Of a stretch of 64,000 bases of DNA, positions 61,398-64,000 are shown one piece after another; within the stretch, counting starts at the first letter, position 1; the number at the start of each line of letters is the position of its first letter. The stretch covers positions 62,001 through 126,000 of the forward strand of contig JASJAR010000007.1 of NCBI GenBank assembly GCA_030066905.1. The letters are read 5' to 3'. Both the position numbers and the translations under genes were made by a program. The notes under the pieces are model-generated. The model ran no database searches. It saw only the letters and a list, made by a program, of their open reading frames with translations, and was not told where the DNA came from. This DNA is from Paracoccaceae bacterium (GTDB lineage: Bacteria > Pseudomonadota > Alphaproteobacteria > Rhodobacterales > Rhodobacteraceae).

Positions 61398-62317
61398 AGG
61401 AACCGCGGTGGAGGAGAACGGGTTCGAGGGGCATCGGCGGGCTTCTTTGCTTGGATCAATTGCGCTACGGCGCTCGCACTGCCAGCAGGGCATGGTTGAT
61501 GGCCTGTGCCCGTACCACCCCCGCGATGGGAACCCTCTCCGCCGCACTGAACTCGCACGGTGACTTGCGACGGATGTCTCATGGACGATGACCCCGAACA
61601 CAGGCCTCGGCCCTTGCACCAGCCAGTCGTTTTCCGGGGCCCCTGCCCCAGGCTGACCCGGCCAGTCATGGAGGCGGCGGGCCGAATTCGGCGTGGCAGA
61701 GGTCGAGATATGAACATATCCTGCACACGGCGTCACGCAACTTTTTGAAATACTGAGGTAATCCCCACCATCCATCATGGGACCCGACCATTCCTCACCC
61801 CGCTATAACGGCAGCCCCAGACCGCCCCCGGGAGACCCCGGGCCGGCGGCGAAAGGCGTTGGCGCGGAAGCATGGCGCTTTCTGGTCGACGGGAGTCCCC
61901 GTTTCGGCATCAAGGGAGGCGCGTTCGCCCGCCCCGCCCATAGGCCCCGTCCCGGGCTTGACCCGGGACCTCGACGGACGGAGTGCGCCAGCAGCTCGGG
62001 GCCCCGGTTCGTGTCCGGAGCGTGGGTTGTTGTTGGCCCGAAGGACCGAGCTGCGCCGTCGCCGGGCCAGCGCATCGGTCCGGCGACTTGGCTCATGCAG
62101 GCGCAACGCTCTGAGCTGTTTACAGATTTGCTGCCATAAGTCGCGCCGAAGAATCGCCGGATCGTCGCCCGGCGGCGCGTCGATGGCACGGCTCGTTACT
62201 CCGATGCCAACGTTCGCCCGCGACCAAGCCACGCGGGCCCGCCTCCCGGTCCGGTCGCCCGCCACCTGCAACGCTTTCGATATGCCTAACGCGACGCCGT
62301 TCCGACAACAGCCTCGG
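61398..62317. other. Decayed region with repeat material
   Basis: About 920 bases hold no intact gene. On the minus strand between about 61400 and 61700, fragments in two frames (WLVQGPRPVFGVIVHE, then EFSAAERVPIAGVVRAQAIN with a stop shortly after) look like the end of a broken gene I cannot name. A family B repeat occupies 61947-61980. This is probably the far edge of the accessory segment, before the core genes DUF4167, prmC and prfA. Confidence 0.55.
61947..61980 (+). repeat. Dispersed GC-rich repeat, family B
   Basis: Reads CCGTCCCGGGCTTGACCCG then GGACCTCGACGGACG. The CCCGGG-CTTGA-CCCGGG core is palindromic around CTTGA and can form a hairpin. Related copies lie at 21156 and, inverted, 30488. 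Confidence 0.78.
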
Positions 62318-62857
62318 CTACTCGGCGGCTTCCTGGTTGCCCGATGCCTCGCCCTCGGTCTGGGAGGCCTCGCGCTGGCGCCTGGGACGGCGGGCCCGCT
62401 GCGGCTTCATCTCGGGGGTCTCGACAAGGGTCGAGCCTTCGTCCTCACCGCCGGAGGCGTCGATCACCTCGGCCGGGGCCGCCTCGGCGGCATCGGGTTG
62501 CGGCTGGTCGGAGCGGTCCTCGCCGCCCGGGGGCTGGCCCTGCCCGTGCTGCTGCTGCTGCTCGCGGCGGTCGCGGTCCTGTTGCTCGCGCCGTTCCTGG
62601 GCCTCGCGCTGCTCGCGCTGGGCCTCGTTCAGCATCCGCACGTAATGCTCGGCGTGCTGCTGGAAATTCTCCAGCGCCACCCTGTCGCCCGAAAGCTGGG
62701 CGTCGCGGGCGAGCTGATTGTATTTGTCGATCACCTGCTGCGGCGTCCCGCGCACCTTGCCCTCGGGCCCGTTGCTGTCGAACACCCGGTTGACGATATT
62801 GCCCGACGGGCGGTTGCGGTTCGACTTCGACCGCGATCGTGACTTCGAAGATCTCAT
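62318..62857 (-). CDS. DUF4167-family protein
   Basis: The 179-residue protein has a basic, arginine/serine-rich N-terminus (residues 1-18), the conserved core IVNRVFDSNGPEGKVRGTPQQV, a glutamine- and glutamate-rich coiled region, and a low-complexity C-terminal tail rich in E, P and A. DUF4167 proteins are common in alphaproteobacteria near prmC/prfA; the charged, disordered layout suggests RNA or ribosome contact, but function is unknown. Start ATG 62857 is chosen from the family N-terminus. Confidence 0.87.
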   Translation of the reverse strand: MRSSKSRSRSKSNRNRPSGNIVNRVFDSNGPEGKVRGTPQQVIDKYNQLARDAQLSGDRVALENFQQHAEHYVRMLNEAQREQREAQERREQQDRDRREQQQQHGQGQPPGGEDRSDQPQPDAAEAAPAEVIDASGGEDEGSTLVETPEMKPQRARRPRRQREASQTEGEASGNQEAAE

Positions 62858-63055
62858 AAAGGTATGATCCAGCCTTGCTGTATGGCAGTCGCGCGATGTG
62901 TCCCCTTCGTGACCCGGATCGGGCCCCTGATCGCTGCGAAGGATGGCAATTTGGCGCTCGGGAGGCGATGGCATCCCGCAAAACGCTTCCTCAATAAGCA
63001 TGCGGCGGCACCCCGGGCAAGCAAAAAGTGTGCAAAGATGGTGGTATCGGCGGGC

Positions 63056-63823
63056 TTAGGCCGGGCGGCGGGCGGCCAGCACACGGTCGCGACCGTCGAT
63101 GTCGGGGTGGACGGCGATCTCGATCAGCCCCGCCTCGGAGACCAGTGCGGCGACAGACCTTGCCTGGGTCGGCCCGATTTCCAGAAGCAACCGGCCTCCG
63201 GGTTCGAGGTGGGCGAACACCGCTTCGGCGATGGCCCGGTAGGCCCCGAGACCGTCGCCCTCGTCGGTGAGCGCGCCGCGGGGTTCGTGGTCGCGCACCT
63301 CCGGCGCGAGAGCCGCCATCTCCGACGCCGCGATGTAAGGCGGGTTCGACACGATGAGGTCGTAGCGCCCCCCCACATCCGCCCACCAATCCGACAAGGG
63401 CAGGATGAGACGGTCCGCAACACCGAGGGCCGCGGCGTTCTCGCCGGCGACGAGCACCGCCTCTGGAGAGATGTCGGTGCCGACGCCGGTGGCCTCCGGC
63501 CGCTCGGCAAGCAGCGAGACGATGATCGCGCCCGACCCGGTGCCGAGATCGAGCACGCGCGCGAACGGCTCTTCGAGCGCCAGGGCGACGAGCGTCTCGG
63601 TCTCCGGGCGCGGGTCGAGCACCGCCGGCGTGACCCGGAACCGGCCGTTCCAGAACTCCCGGAACCCGAGGATATGGGAGACCGGTTCGCGGGCCGCACG
63701 CCGACGGATAGCCTCGGCGAAGGCGTCTGCACCGTCGCTCCCGCGTTCGAGACGGGCGGTGTCGCCGAGGGGGTCGGGCACGCCGGCGGCCCGCAACAGG
63801 GCGACCGCCTCACTGCGGGTCAC
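63056..63823 (-). CDS. prmC: PrmC, peptide chain release factor N5-glutamine methyltransferase
   Basis: PrmC methylates the GGQ glutamine of RF1 and RF2. The 255-residue protein has the N-terminal helical domain, REFWNGRFRVTPAVLDPRPETETLV, the AdoMet site VLDLGTGSGAI, and the catalytic VSNPPYI. GTG 63823 starts VTRSEAVALLRAAG, typical for the family; no strong ribosome site is visible. It lies 61 bases after prfA, its substrate gene, on the same strand. Confidence 0.93.
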   Translation of the reverse strand: MTRSEAVALLRAAGVPDPLGDTARLERGSDGADAFAEAIRRRAAREPVSHILGFREFWNGRFRVTPAVLDPRPETETLVALALEEPFARVLDLGTGSGAIIVSLLAERPEATGVGTDISPEAVLVAGENAAALGVADRLILPLSDWWADVGGRYDLIVSNPPYIAASEMAALAPEVRDHEPRGALTDEGDGLGAYRAIAEAVFAHLEPGGRLLLEIGPTQARSVAALVSEAGLIEIAVHPDIDGRDRVLAARRPA

Positions 63824-63830
63824 GGCGCGG

Positions 63831-63852
63831 CGGAGATTGCGCGCAATCTCCG
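63831..63852. repeat. Perfect 22-bp palindrome between prfA and prmC
   Basis: Both arms read CGGAGATTGCG and its complement without a spacer (63831-63841 and 63842-63852). It begins eight bases upstream of the prmC start codon and would sequester that start region if folded. It could be a cruciform, an operator or an RNA hairpin. Confidence 0.7.
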
Positions 63853-63884
63853 GCCCCGGTTCCCGCGCGCGGAAACCGCCCGCC

Positions 63885-64000
63885 TCACAGCCCGCTCTCG
63901 GCGAGCTTCGCCGCCTGCGCCTCCGCAATGAGCGCATCGATCACCTCGTCGAGATCGCCGGCGACGATCTGGTCGAGCTTGTAGAGCGTGAGGTTGATCC
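63885..64000 (-). CDS. prfA: Peptide chain release factor 1 (partial, C-terminal end only)
   Basis: The final 37 codons and the TGA stop are visible, with [20 protein letters not shown] and AAKLAESGL, the C-terminus of RF1. The rest lies beyond the window. The prfA-prmC order is the standard arrangement. Confidence 0.9.
   Translation of the reverse strand, partial: INLTLYKLDQIVAGDLDEVIDALIAEAQAAKLAESGL

Noticed and set aside
1-64000. CRISPR arrays
   Set aside because: No regularly spaced direct repeats of suitable length were seen anywhere in the window.

Overview
The window is high-GC DNA whose gene content points to an alphaproteobacterium of the Rhodobacteraceae/Paracoccaceae group. Pointers are a Rhodobacter-type hupSLC-DFGHIJK uptake-hydrogenase operon, a tellurite block trgA-trgB-cysK beside cfa and a photolyase, a circularly permuted two-piece tmRNA with tag ANDNRAPVALAA, an alpha-type SspB, and DUF4169, DUF4167, DUF1194 and DUF4345 genes. 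Most of the window looks chromosomal. The 30.3-62.3 kb part looks accessory.

Layout. (1) 1-9.9 kb, minus strand: H2-uptake hydrogenase (hupS, hupL, a small unrecognised membrane protein, hupC, terminator, hupD, F, G, H, IJ fusion, partial hupK) and hypF. Two FNR-type palindromes precede hupS and hupD, suggesting anaerobic control. (2) 10-18 kb: tRNA-Ser(GGA), a nuclease/phosphatase-family gene, the stress-related block phrB-cfa-trgA-trgB-cysK, acuI-like reductase and DinB. (3) 18-30.3 kb: an orphan solute-binding protein, DUF4345, ssrA, DUF1194, chrA, sspB, fumC, three translationally coupled small genes, a P450 with an alpha/beta hydrolase, ccdA and a TusA-family protein. (4) 30.3-31.9 kb: no intact gene; it holds a truncated, multiply frameshifted tyrosine integrase.

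(5) 31.9-52.3 kb, plus strand: a tightly packed run of 19 genes. It encodes a branched-chain-amino-acid-type ABC transporter, an AraC regulator, a LivF ATPase fused to a Tm-1-like (UPF0261) domain, a PEP-hydrolase-like TIM barrel, a flotillin-like protein and two SRPBCC proteins. These are followed by a four-subunit molybdenum hydroxylase with a split large subunit, MoxR and VWA maturation factors, an SMP-30/isochorismatase-like fusion, an SDR and an FAH-family hydrolase. This is the best candidate for an undescribed system: uptake, hydroxylation and ring or lactone cleavage of an unknown, perhaps heterocyclic, compound.

(6) 52.8-61.4 kb: a sugar-acid cluster with mannonate dehydratase, aldose-epimerase-like protein, SDR, ribose-type ABC transporter, enolase-superfamily dehydratase, GntR regulator and a divergent SMP-30 lactonase. 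(7) 61.4-64 kb: a decayed stretch, then DUF4167, prmC and the end of prfA, back in core genome. Two families of short dispersed GC-rich repeats lie between genes.
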